NCBI GenBank assembly: GCA_014898415.1 | Contig: RCTD01000003.1 | Span: 2,790,001 to 2,854,000 of the forward strand | Length of the DNA: 64,000 nucleotides | Origin: Stromatinia cepivora | Lineage: Eukaryota; Ascomycota; Leotiomycetes; Helotiales; Sclerotiniaceae | Direction of reading: 5' to 3' | In this document: piece by piece, positions 44,532 through 56,495 of the stretch | How the letters are laid out: each line of letters begins with the position of its first letter | Position numbering within the stretch: the stretch's first letter is position 1 | Program-made: the position numbers and the translations under genes | Notes under the pieces: model-generated | Seen by the model: the letters and a program-made list of their open reading frames with translations, nothing else | Database searches by the model: none | What the model was told of the DNA's origin: nothing

Positions 44532-47500
44532 ATCTTTTGTTGACCGAGCACACCGGATTTCTATCAATTAAATCGAGAGTCCAATGTCTTTTGTGATACT
44601 TTGAAGGGATCTTTGATGCACTGTATTGTGTTGTGCGAAGAGAACAAAGAGATTTGCTGATCTCTTTTCCTTTGGTTGGTCAGAGAGAGGTAGATGGTTG
44701 AAAGATTTGAAATTATGATAAGATGTGCTTCGAGTATGTACTGTATGTACTTTAGACAATAGTTGGAATTGAGCAAATTCTGTAAAGGAAAGATATTATC
44801 GTAAGGGAAAAGAGTGAATTGTATGCGATTGTTTTCATTTGTTTGAAAAAGGCTTTTGTTGAATTTTTTGGGTTGTGAAGGAGGGCTTGTTAATCGACCA
44901 GCGAGCCGCTCGGGTCTTCACCCCAAATTACCTATTTGAAAATCTTTTAAATGGAAAAAATAAAATAAAGTAAAATCCTTCAATAAAAAGCTTCAATGTC
45001 GATGATTCAGATAGGAATAATTCGTTGCAGTAGTCCCATGCGCCGATGACTGAATAATATATTGTTGGCTGAGTTGTCGCAAAATGTTCCGCATGCAGGA
45101 GTGAATTTCTGTCAAAAAAAGCGTCCCAGTTGTAGATTGTGATGCGGACAGATAAGGCAGTTGCAGAATTAAAAGGGTGAAGGGGGTAGTTGGTATGATA
45201 TATGTTCGGTATATCTAGGTAGGTACTGAAAACAATATCGGAGAATTGATTTCAAGATTTGTATATAGTGTCGCAAAATTGGTGAATTGTTCTCAATTGT
45301 GTATGGAGTAAGTCGTCGTAAAGTAAGTAAGTAGCCAAGGATAGGTACATGGAATGATTGGAGCTGTACGGAGTAGGTAGTTGTAGTCGTGGTCGTGGTT
45401 TTGTAATATAGATAGATAGAGCCGTGGGTGTGAATAAGTAGGTAGCTTATCGAAAGGAAGGTTTATATGGGTGGACGCCGTGTGTGTTGTGATGTTGATT
45501 GAGGTATTATTTTGATGAATGATAAAGGAGCGACTTGATGAATCTGATGTTTAGGATGTAAAAGTAAACTTCTGCAGGTAGATGATAGAAGTGGGCATGT
45601 TCTGTTTTGGTGGGATAGAATAGACGAGGGGGGAGGATGAGGGGGGTTTTTCTGCAGTTATGAAATATAAAGTATAAAGTATAATGCTGGTAGTCTGTGA
45701 AAAAAAAAGAAAAAAAAAAAAGAGGGCGAGCGTGGATTATTTCTTCGATTGATGAATCAAAATGTCATTTAAGCTCATCTTGGCCGGATGAGAAGAAAGT
45801 GGCTTGCTTTGGCTTGCTTTGGCTTGATGGGAAAAAAAGAGAGACTTTGACCTAAGAGGGATTCGCACATATGAAACATCCATCTAAGTTGTCAGGGGTT
45901 AATATATAAGTGGAGAGCCATCATCGATTCAGGTACAGACGGATATTATAAATCTACAGAGTTACCAAGATCTTTCTAAAAAGAACTAAAATCTATCCGG
46001 GTTTTTACATTCTATTTGTACTAATCGAATAAGCTTAAGATATCGAAATGGGGTTCCATATCTAGGTGATTGATAGTGATACAGTAAAGAATCAAAAGGT
46101 AGTATCAAAACACTTCATCGATCTTCCAAACCTATCTAGCTACTTTGAATGAAGTCAATCGTTAATCAGGCTAATTGAAGATATATACCGATATATGTAC
46201 CTAAGTACTTTGAGCTATCTTTTAATATATCCTAATATATCCTCAATACAAGATCCAACCAATTCAGTGGATCAATTATCTCACCACTGATCAATTAGGT
46301 TATCTTCTATGATCTATCTCACAGTTGATATGAGTGATATCAACATTCTATCATTATTCCTCCCACAATCCTCCTTTTTCCTTTTCAATCAGCTCCTTTC
46401 TCCCATCATATGTATATGTCTCTCTCCCGCATGAAATTGAAGGCTACATCCATTCAATACCAGTCTGTATTCTCCGATCATCTTATAACCTCAAGGAAAC
46501 GAATCCAACCCTGATCCGTTTGTCCAACCCGAGCATCCTTTCAAGATTAACATCTACGAAGATACGATACTCGCACGTGGAATTTATCGCCTTATCACCT
46601 ATTTAGGATGATTCTTCGATGGCGCAGCAGTGGAGCATAACTGTAGGAACTAAAAATGGTAAAACTTGGCTCTGATTCCCTACCGCCAACCCACGTTTAT
46701 TGAGACTCAGATGGCCCAAAATAGGATTTTGGGAAGAATCGGGAAGAATTCGCTGTAGTATATCTGTTATGTCGGGTCCCTTTTGTGCTGGTAACATTGT
46801 ATGTTGGGTTGTATTGGTGTTGGAAATTGGTTGTACAGAGTTATGAAGAGATACTGTGTCGATACAAAGTACTCAGAATGTATAACTTCGTATGGCATAA
46901 GATTTTTGGGTTGATTATTATCGCAATAAATCATGGAAGGATGAATGACCTCGCCGGAATGAGTAGATACAATCGGAAATTTATTTACTTTATTTTCTAT
47001 GGTTCTTACTATATACTTATCTGTTTGTGAGGGAAACAAATTTCTAACTCGGCGGTGAGAAATGAGTGCTATGACTGCCCAGTTGGTGTTTGGGGTTGTT
47101 CCAAAAACTTCTTCCCTCATTTTCTTACTGCACACAATTTCACGTTTATATATAACATAATTCCAACTACTATCAAGTTCCTCTTCCAATTATCATACTA
47201 AAAGAACCATCCATCGAACGATCAATGATCCTCTTATAAACAGCATCTAACTACTTCTGTAGGTTACTCTTTTGTGGAACTAGTGCTTCTTCGTGAATCT
47301 TGTACCTGACTAAAATCCCTGACGGCGTCGCGATAGGAACTCTAGGAACTCTAGGTACTCTAGTATGAACCGATCAAATGGCGATCTGTCAATGTGGTAC
47401 CGTGGCTGTTCTCCGCAGTACCCGCTTGATTACTATAGTAGTTCCATGCTAAAGAGAAAAATGAGATTGTTTGGGTTCCCCTCGGTTTAAGTTCTTCGCC

Positions 47501-50500
47501 GTACCTCGGAACAGCTTCAACTCTAGTTACTTTGAGATCTAGCTTTATTCTCAATATTCGAACGTTTGGAGCATGAAAGTTGTTTCTATACGAATGTCTA
47601 TACGAATGTCCAATATGTACACTTCAAGAAATACACCCGAGATGTTCATGCTCACAAGGTGCTTGGCCGAACCACTCCAACCTTAAAAGTTAAAACCGTC
47701 TATACCATCCGTACGCTAAGACTATTCAACACGTCAAAGACATCAATGCCATCCCAATTCGACCCCTTGTGAACGTTTCAGGGGTATTTAACTTGCTTGG
47801 AAGTTGACAGAGATCAAGATAGGCCGTGCGCGACCTTTCGTTGATCATGTGTTCACTGTTTAACACGATGTTTTATTATCGATGCTTCCTAGTTCTGCCC
47901 TACTGTTCTTACGTGATATGATATTTTATTTAAAAAAAATCAGCCAGGAGGATTACCAAACGATGTGTATAGATAGTATATTGCATATACTGCAGCATCT
48001 TCGTTGGTAGTTCGTTGGTAAATAGATCTCTTCTTGTGCCCTACGATCTTTAGACATGTGCATCCTTATCTCCTTTCCACCCCTTCATCCTTAGCAACCG
48101 AATGTCGCCTACACAATAGATCAACATTCATGATATCATAATTCTCTACCTTCCTAAGCCTTTCGTTTACTTCACCTCCCTCGTCAAACTATCTCCAATC
48201 AAGCCAAGCATCAAGCATGTCACTGGCCAACCAACCAAACTTGCATTCGACTTGTCTAAATGTCTCGGAGGATTGAACGCTTTGGATTTGGTTAACTTTT
48301 CAATTGACAAGAAAACAAGCTTACAGGATAACGTTATTGTTATTGACAGGCAGCCATTTTTGTCTTCCTCCGAGATTCAACCCCGAGGTTGAATTCAACG
48401 ATTTGATTCCTAGACATGCCAGGGCAAAAATATGGAGGACATATTCTGCATGATCACGGCAGTATGGTTCCTAAATATCCACATTTGCCAATAGCCGCTT
48501 CAAATCTGGCAAGACGCGCGACAAAGTGAAAATGGTATCATGGGAAATTTAACACCGGATGGATGTTCCCGCTATGCCTTCACCGAGTCCACTTTCATGC
48601 ATCCATTTTCGTCGACTCCATTTCTACTTCCGTCTGTATCTGCATCTAATTGTACATATGTGCAAAGCGCGGACCACTTCCCTTGAATGTTGTCCACATT
48701 TATGGCGAGACACGGGGGTCACCGATATAAAGTTTGATCATTGAAGAACATGCGCAAATTTGCCTATGAACCGTTCCTATCTAGATTTCTGGCATACAAC
48801 GAGATATGCAGGGTAGATAGGCAAGTGATGACATTTCGATATCTTGGATTTATGCAATTGAAATTTCGATTTCCACATATCGCGCCATCAGAGACAAAAG
48901 CGCGAAGGTAGCTAGTATCTTTCTCCAGGGTCTTAGTCCTATGGGCTACGGTAAGTATAGTAGCTTTCTGCCCCTCAAGAAGTACAAGCGACACTACCGT
49001 CACTCTAATCCCGGATTTCTCCTCCATCGCACAACCTACCCGTCTGTCTGTACGGGGTACATACCGACACAACTTCCAGAACATATTTTTTCCTCTTCTC
49101 TGTCCCTTTCTCTATCACCTTCCTTCCGAACACATCTATTCGGTTCCACTAGTAGGTACTTAGGTATACAACATTTTGGCAAGTTCCGAATGTCATTTTT
49201 ATTTGCCTTTGTATTTTCCTTCCGTGTTACAAAAATCATGCAGCTTCCCTGTGGTGTTTCATATATATACCGGTTGGTTCGTCACTGTACCCCAGATTGT
49301 CTTTTGTACAACTCTTGTCCTGTTTGTAGGCTTGTGCTAAGGTCGATCTGTATATTCTTGATAGTGATGGACAGGGGCCGTGGCGTCCGAGACGACGGGG
49401 TAGACGTCAACTGGTTGAGTTGAAGTGGGCTGGATGAATGTACTGAATTGGAGCTAAAAAGGCAAATACACAGCGGGAGGAGAGCGAAATGTTCGGAATA
49501 CCACAAGTTGAAAGTCTGGTATATAGAAATAGTCTAGAAGGAAGAGGTAAGAACAGTGGGGGAAAGAGAAAGCAAGCTTTTTCTCATACCTCCGCTCATA
49601 CATATACAATAAATCAAAATCCAATCCCTTCTCTGTCTATTGTAGGCGTTGACTCATACTTACACCCCCGGTTATACTCCAGCCCTTTCTCCATGGCGAA
49701 GAAAAGGACCATTTATATTCTCTCAGCCTTCATCTCCTTTACCTTTGTCATCTCTCTCAACCACCCCTCCTCACTTTATCACACGAGAGCTAGATGTATC
49801 CCTTCCTTTCTGTTCTTCACTCACAATTTGTATTTTACATTCTTAACCATATGAATCTAACTTCCTCAGTCTCTACTCCCAATGCGCCTCCTGATTCCAT
49901 ATGACTGGTAACGATATGTCTAAAGTATCCAAGAGCTCGCAATCAAACCCTTCATCTTGGAACACCACCACGTGTACAATAATCACCCTCTTTCTCTTTC
50001 TCCTTATCCACGGTATCAAATTCTCAATCAATCCCGGTCCTTATTACGGGTGCCTTTACTCTCACTAAAAATACGACTCTACCCAATGTCGATGATGATA
50101 TGGCTATGTAATTTAATGAAAGAATATGTTCGACGGCGTCGGGGACGAGAATCACTCATGAGAGAAGAATTGGGTGTAAGATTTTGATACCGGTTATTGA
50201 ATATATCTCTGGGTCTTTCAAGCTGGAGGGGCTAAAGGGGTTCGAGGAATCACCAGGAGCTGGTTGCAGCTGTCAAATCCAGCTCCCTTGCCATCACATA
50301 CGAGTAGATTTCAATTTCAGTTTGAATAAAGAACCTTATTGCTCAGTAATGCGGCAGTTTAAATTTAATATCAAACTTGGAATTGAATTTTGAGAAATAT
50401 AATGAACTTTGGTTGATAGTCGCAAATTGTCTGAATGGGTCACCATATTTAGTTCAATGATCTAGACAAGCTTCCGAGGAACCGTCAACATCGATACCTC

Positions 50501-50574
50501 GATACCACAGCAGTACCCCAGAGAACTCTAAACTATCAACGTCCTCTATCCTTTCTCATCGACATGGTCAAATC
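44532..50574. other. Gene-poor 6-kb intergenic region
   Basis: No convincing gene. The longest frames (minus 46767-47189, 140 codons; plus 48941-49423, 160 codons; plus 49489-49854, 121 codons) show no recognisable domain, and the plus-strand ones are rich in Ser/Leu/Phe as expected of pyrimidine-rich DNA. Small repeats: GGCTTGCTTT x2.6 at 45801-45826 and A-runs near 45700. Long untranslated leaders of the flanking Ras GAP and J-protein genes or non-coding RNAs could lie here, but the sequence alone cannot show it. Confidence 0.5.
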
Positions 50575-51552
50575 GTGCCAGTATTTAAACTGGCTCTTTG
50601 CTTCAATTCCAGTATGCTAAAGAAGTCAGGAGTTTTACTTTCATCATGCAGTAATCTGCAATGCTATTATGCATCGTTCCACATATCAACGACGTCACTA
50701 TCTCATCTATTCACGTCCCAGAATCATCAAACTCAATATCTCTTCCAACGACGAAAATATGCCATAGTATCTGATGGACGAAGCGCGAATCAACATGGAG
50801 GATTACGATGGCCTGAATTAACATCCGCACAGGCGGTACCAACTCCCTACCAAATCTTCAATCAAAAGAAAGGATCTCCATATTCCAAACGACGTTTTTA
50901 CGAATTGGTCAAACTTTATCATCCGGATAAACATGGCATTGATACAAACGATGGATTAGATTATGACACAAAATTATCGCGATATAGATTAATTATTGCA
51001 GCGAACGATATTCTTTCCAATCCCATCAAACGAAGTGCATATGATACATATGGAGCAGGCTGGAATGGAAGTCCTGATGTTCTCGATCCTCGCGATAGAC
51101 ATGGTGATAATCGTGGATGGGCTGGTCCTGGAGGACCTGCTCAAAATGCTACATGGGAAGATTGGGAGAAATGGTATAAACGCGATGCCAAAGGACAACA
51201 GGAACCACAGTTCTTATCAAATGGCGCATTTGTCTTGTTGATTGCAATCTTTGTTGCGGTGGGTGGGTTAGGACAATTGACTCGATTGGATAATTATTCG
51301 ATCAAGTTCTTGGAACAGAGAGATACATTACATGATAAGATGAGTAAGGATTTGAGGCAGAGGAGGAAGGAGACGAAATATGAGTTTGGGAGTAGGGAAG
51401 AGAGGATACATAGCTTTTTGAGGCAGAGACAGGATCCGCTGGAGGAAACTTATAGGAAGTTGTTACCGAATCCCGAGGTTTGCTCGAGTAAGGATATTAA
51501 GGAGAGGTCGATGGTGGTTTATCAGCCGCCGAAGAATATACCAAAGGAATGA
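50575..51552 (+). CDS. J-domain (DnaJ-like) membrane protein, probably mitochondrial
   Basis: A single 325-codon exon; the second ATG (50614, MLKKSGVLLSS) is an equally good start. The first ~60 residues are rich in Ser, Gln and basic residues and lack acids, like a mitochondrial presequence. A J domain follows (about residues 90-162) with HPD at 116-118 (KLYHPDKH) and AYDTYGAGW. Next comes a linker with WEDWEKWYKRDA and one transmembrane helix (about 217-234, GAFVLLIAIFVAVGGLGQ), then a charged C-terminal coiled region (DLRQRRKETKYEFGSREER). J proteins stimulate Hsp70 ATPase. There is no Gly/Phe or zinc-finger region, so it is type III. Specific orthology was not assigned. Confidence 0.9.
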   Translation: MPVFKLALCFNSSMLKKSGVLLSSCSNLQCYYASFHISTTSLSHLFTSQNHQTQYLFQRRKYAIVSDGRSANQHGGLRWPELTSAQAVPTPYQIFNQKKGSPYSKRRFYELVKLYHPDKHGIDTNDGLDYDTKLSRYRLIIAANDILSNPIKRSAYDTYGAGWNGSPDVLDPRDRHGDNRGWAGPGGPAQNATWEDWEKWYKRDAKGQQEPQFLSNGAFVLLIAIFVAVGGLGQLTRLDNYSIKFLEQRDTLHDKMSKDLRQRRKETKYEFGSREERIHSFLRQRQDPLEETYRKLLPNPEVCSSKDIKERSMVVYQPPKNIPKE

Positions 51553-52200
51553 TAAGATGAATACTTGAGTACATGTGGTTATGAAGACATTTTCTAGCAG
51601 AAATACATGCAATACATGCAACGGCTTCAGCCACGATATTCATCCGTGGCGCCAGGGAGGACTCCAAGCCATGAATATTATCAATATTCTGATGCATTTA
51701 TAAGCTTTTAAGTTCTTATGTGAGCGGGATTGAATATGATGAGGTTATTGATATGCCGATTATCCCAGATATGGAAAGTTGTAAGAGCTACGAGCACGAG
51801 TAGCAACCGCTTCACGGCAAAGTTGCTGCAGTTGAGCCAAAAGGTTGAAGGCATATAAAACAACCAATACTTATCTACCCATCTACCCATCTACCCACCA
51901 GTTTGAACCAGTTGAGTGAATCAAAACAGAACATGCCCAGAAATCCCAAATATGCGCATCAACGTGTACAAAGTTGCCAACTTGCCCCTCTCTCAACCCT
52001 TGTATATATTCGTCATAGCTTCACTCAGCCCTGCGGGGATTGGGTACATCTGCCACCAACCAAATCACAGCCACTTTTTACCAGTTGTTTGATTCAGATA
52101 CCCTTACCTTACTCCACCACATGAATTCAACTAAATAATTTACATATAAAAGCATCTCACCATCTTAAATCCAAAGAAAAATTTAAAAAAGATACCCAAA
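51553..52200. other. Intergenic, chitinase promoter region
   Basis: No gene supported. Contains ATCTACCC/ATCTACCCA short repeats at about 51878-51900 and an A-rich leader directly before position 52201. Confidence 0.4.
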
Positions 52201-54099
52201 GTGGCGCATATCAAGAAGGTCGTATTTTTCAGCATCCCTTTATTCGCATTCTTTGTCGCTCTACTTATTACCTTGCGAAACGGTCCTGGGACGTGGAATA
52301 TCGCGGGCCTCGATTTGGGATTTGGTGGAGAGGGTAAAGCGGAAAAGGAAATTATAAGTGAGGATTATAAGGAAGTGGGTTTGGGAGACAATATGGGTGG
52401 TGGTGATGGATATCGAGCTGTGGCGTATTTTGTTAATGTAAGTTTGGCTTGGTGGTTCTTTGTCTTTTTGGGGGTTGTGAGTGAGATGTTGCAGGGCCCA
52501 AGGGGGGTGGGATGGTTGGAGTTGGAAATATTGTTAAACTCGGGAAATGGAATTGGGGATCTGGTTCTAAATACCATCTTGAGAGGTGGTGGAACAATGA
52601 TATGATGCTGGCTGTACAAGTGTACGCGATGTCGTGATTTCCACTCAGAACACCACGATCTGGAGAAGGGATGGTGGCAAGATGACGGAGGTTATACGAA
52701 ATACAAATACTGACACCATTTAGTGGGCAATTTACGGCCGCAAACACTTTCCCCAAGAACTTCCCGCCGAAAGACTAACTCATATCCTCTACGCCTTCGC
52801 CAATGTTCGCCCGGAATCTGGTGAGGTATACATGACTGACGGCTGGGCCGACACAGACATTCATTTCGAAGGAGATTCCTGGAATGACGTCGGTACTAAT
52901 TTGTATGGCTGCTTAAAACAACTCAATATCCTCAAATCTCGAAATCGCTCCTTGAAGATTCTGTTAAGTATTGGTGGCTGGACCTATTCATCTAATTTCG
53001 CCCAACCAGCTTCTACAGAGAGTGGAAGGAGAAGGTTTGCGGAGAGCGCGGTAGATTTGATCAGGAATTTAGGATTTGATGGAATTGATATCGATTGGGA
53101 ATATCCTAAAAACACCGATGAAGCACGGGATTACGTTCTTCTCTTGAGAGAATGTAGGGAAGCCATGGATCGCTATTCAAGCACTCTTCCCCATCCACAC
53201 CACTTTGAACTCACGGTAGCTTGTCCCGCCGGTCCCCAAAATTACAATAACATGGATGTTCGCAGCATGAACGAATATCTCGACTTCTGGAACCTAATGG
53301 CGTACGACTATGCGGGATCATGGGATAGCGTTGCAGGACACCAGGCAAATCTACATGCTAGTCAAAATAATCCAGATTCCACACCATATAATACGGAACA
53401 TGCGGTGAGAGCTTATGAAGCGAGGGGAGTACAGGGACATAAAATTGTGCTTGGGATGCCGATTTATGGGAGGGCGTTTCAAGAGACTGAGGGCTTAGGA
53501 AAGCCGTTCAATGGAGTTGGAGAGGGCACTTGGGAAAATGGTGTGCATGATTTTAAGAAGTTGCCTCAAGAAGGAGCAAGAGAGATTGTGGATGAGGAGA
53601 CTTGTGCTAGTTATTGTGAGTTGTCTTTCTTGTTTTCCCGACCCCCCTTCTATCTTTGTCTTCTTTCTCCGGGTTAAGAGAAAGGATTATGGATAGCATG
53701 ATGGGTGGATGAATCACTGCCATGAAATAGAAATCGGAAGCTAATGGATGATAAAAGCATACAACGAAAACACCAAAACCCTCATAACCTACGACACGGT
53801 CGAAATCGCTCGTAGAAAGGCTCATTACATCAAGCAAAGAGGTCTCGGTGGCGCCATGGTATGTTTTTTTTTCCTTTTTCTTTTCTTCTCCACCCCCTTC
53901 CTTTCCCTCTCACCCTCAATCCATTCCTATCCAATAACTAATCCAAATAAAACAGTGGTGGGAATCATCAGCCGATCATCCCGAGCGGGAAAAATCCTTA
54001 ATCCATAATGTGGTTGATGTTTTGGGGATACTAGAGGGAAGTGATAATTGTCTCGAGTACCCGGAGAGTAAATATGAGAATTTGAGGAATGGATTTTAG
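52201..54099 (+). CDS. GH18 (class V type) chitinase, GTG at expected start
   Basis: Four exons, 52201-52437, 52724-53615, 53758-53858, 53956-54099; introns of 286, 142 and 97 bp with GTAAGT, GTGAGT and GTATGT donors; 457 residues. GH18 motifs: SIGGW (about 161-165), [10 protein letters not shown] with catalytic Glu205, [21 protein letters not shown] and a terminal [14 protein letters not shown]. It hydrolyses beta-1,4-GlcNAc chains in cell walls. The first exon begins with a hydrophobic segment ([20 protein letters not shown]) acting as signal or anchor, but its first codon is GTG in an otherwise start-like context (CCCAAAGTGGCG). An in-frame TAA lies 18 codons upstream with no ATG between, and the next ATG (52393) would remove the hydrophobic segment. 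No chitin-binding module or GPI tail is present. Confidence 0.88.
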
Positions 54100-56495
54100 G
54101 ATTGAGAGGGTGAGAGGGGCAGGGATGGGATGAAGTTGAGGTTGGATGTGAATTGTTTTTGACAATGGAATTTTTGTTGTTTAATTGTCTTCTAATAATG
54201 AATTCTCACTGCTTGAATCATGCTCGAAATTTGGCTTGCTATGCTTGATGTGGGAATTCACTTGTGACTAGTCAGATCAACAAGCGCTTCATGCACAACA
54301 GAATATCACAAATTTGCCATCAAAGTTATTGAAGAGGATGGGCACTGGGGTTCGTTTTCTTTCCCTCCTCTCTTTTCCTGCTGGTATGCCTACATAGTTT
54401 TACATGCACATTCTCTATCCTTAAGTGTAAATCCTGCCAAAACTAAGGCTTTAAATAATCATGAGGGGTTTTCACGACCAGAAAATGAAGCAACTAATAT
54501 CCCACCCCCATACAGATAGGTCAACGCTATAGGCTCACTTCCGAACATATGATCTATATCAATGTCGACGCGATCGTCACAGCTTCAACTCGTGATAGCA
54601 ACTAGAAGTACGGTATGTAAACGACCTCGTCCCTCTCCACATCGAATTCTCTTTCTACAATGCAGCCCACCTCAACAACGCGCCATGCTTCATGGACTTG
54701 ACCTATGGACATATATATCTCGTAGCTAAATATTTATTCATACCAAACACAAAAACTATGACGTCACATGCTCTCTTTCTTTTGCATCCTTCGTTGCGAC
54801 AAATACCATGTATATCAATATGTCGCAAATTTCCCAAACAGCCGCCATATCCCCTACGATATTCGCTGGATCGGTTAATGGGGAGAGATATATGGATCTC
54901 AAACCAATCCCGACCTGATCCCATTCTCATCCATTATATTTCAGCCGTCTACCATATTGACAGCACTTTTGAAATACAAAACCCTGCACACTTCTGCTTG
55001 TTAAACAACCAATGTTCCGATCTGCTCCCAATGGCTCGATTGATGAATGGTATTTGAGATCAGGGGTGGGACATTTACCCTCTCTCTGGATCACCAGATT
55101 TACCTGTGACCAGTTGAAATAGGTGGAGTATTAGTATATAGTAACCCCCCCCCCCCTTTCCCGCCGCTGTACCTCAATATCCTCTTTTTCAATCCAACCA
55201 AGCTCCAGCAATCGCCATCGCCATCGCAATCACAATCACAGTTAGTGGGTCTACTTGAGGGAGATGAGAAATCTCTAGCTGAGCTCAGGGGACTAAGCTG
55301 CGTGCTCATCACGTTAATGTATGAAATATTCCTGGTTGACAAGAGTGTCTTGCATCAAAACGGCGCTCAGAAAGAAGAAAGATGATGCTTTGCCAGCTCT
55401 TACCGCATGTTGATACATCAAAAACTGGCCGAAAAAGAACAAATTTTCTTACAACAAATATTTCCACTTAGCCAGACTGAGAAAAGAAGTTATTAGCACG
55501 TTTGGAGCCTCTTCACGCTGAGATTTTCTTCCTCTCCATCGAATGCATTTCAAAGGGGTCACAGTTGGTTCGGCCAAGCACGGAAAAAGGTAAACGCGAC
55601 GCTGAGTCATCATCCCACATCACGTTTCACACGTATCGAACGCGTGTGTTCCAAGTTTCTCTTCAAGTGAGTAAAGAAATGAAATGAAAAGAGAACCCTG
55701 ATGGGATGATATCAAATCTCGAAATTTTTACTAAATGCCTGGAGGAGAAGAGAGGTGAGGCAAGTAGACTTTTCTCAGGCAACAATTTTATTGCCATAAC
55801 AATCGACAACCTCATTGCCGCCTCATCCGTCTTCCCAGTATTAGCACATCCAATTCTCTTCCACTGTCAATTTTTATGTTGCTGAGGTCGTATTTATTTT
55901 CATACGCAATTCTTTGCATGGGACGCTCTTAGGATTTTTTCTGCTAGCTTACTTTTTTCCATTGTGCGATTTTTGAATCCACGATCTCGGTCTATTAAAT
56001 CTCTTTCCTGCTGCTATGCAACTCTAACCATTGAACTCTATCTCCTGGAGCGTTGTTCACGCAATTATAATACCCAATTCAGTTCTCCAATCTTCTTTTC
56101 CTGAAGATCATAGCCGCTACTTTGAACAACTTATGAAATAGCTCAATCTACTGGACGTTTGTTCCTGTCCTCGAGTACCTCAGTTACGCCCACTTACAGT
56201 CATATACCTCAGTCGGCTCAGTTTGTATCTTTTGGGATCACAACGTTCGCTTTGAACAGCTTACAGCGGAGTTCGAAGGTGTTCTTTCTGTAGCTGCAGT
56301 TGTCAATATCATTCAGCAGATAGCGGAAGAGCTGTAACTATCCTCCTTGCGAACCAGAGTCACTAATTTCAATCGACTAAAGCCTTCTACGGGATTATAG
56401 TCATCTATCTTAAGCACCGGAGACATTCCCTGCGATCGCATCATCAATCTTTACACATCTTAGACCTCTCTATTGCAAGTACAACCTTCATAAGT
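54100..56495. other. Intergenic, no supported gene
   Basis: No convincing coding frame in 2.4 kb. It holds a run of 12 C at 55145-55156 and ATCGCCATCGCCATCGCAATCACAATC-type short repeats near 55210. Possible 5' leader of the gene at 56496. Confidence 0.45.

Noticed and set aside
46767..47189. 140-codon minus-strand ORF as a gene
   Set aside because: No recognisable domain, no clear splice or promoter support, and overlapping frames in the same region; kept only as a note in the intergenic entry.
48941..49423. 160-codon plus-strand ORF
   Set aside because: Composition is Ser/Leu/Phe-rich from pyrimidine-rich DNA, with a SLSLSLSPS run; nothing conserved seen.
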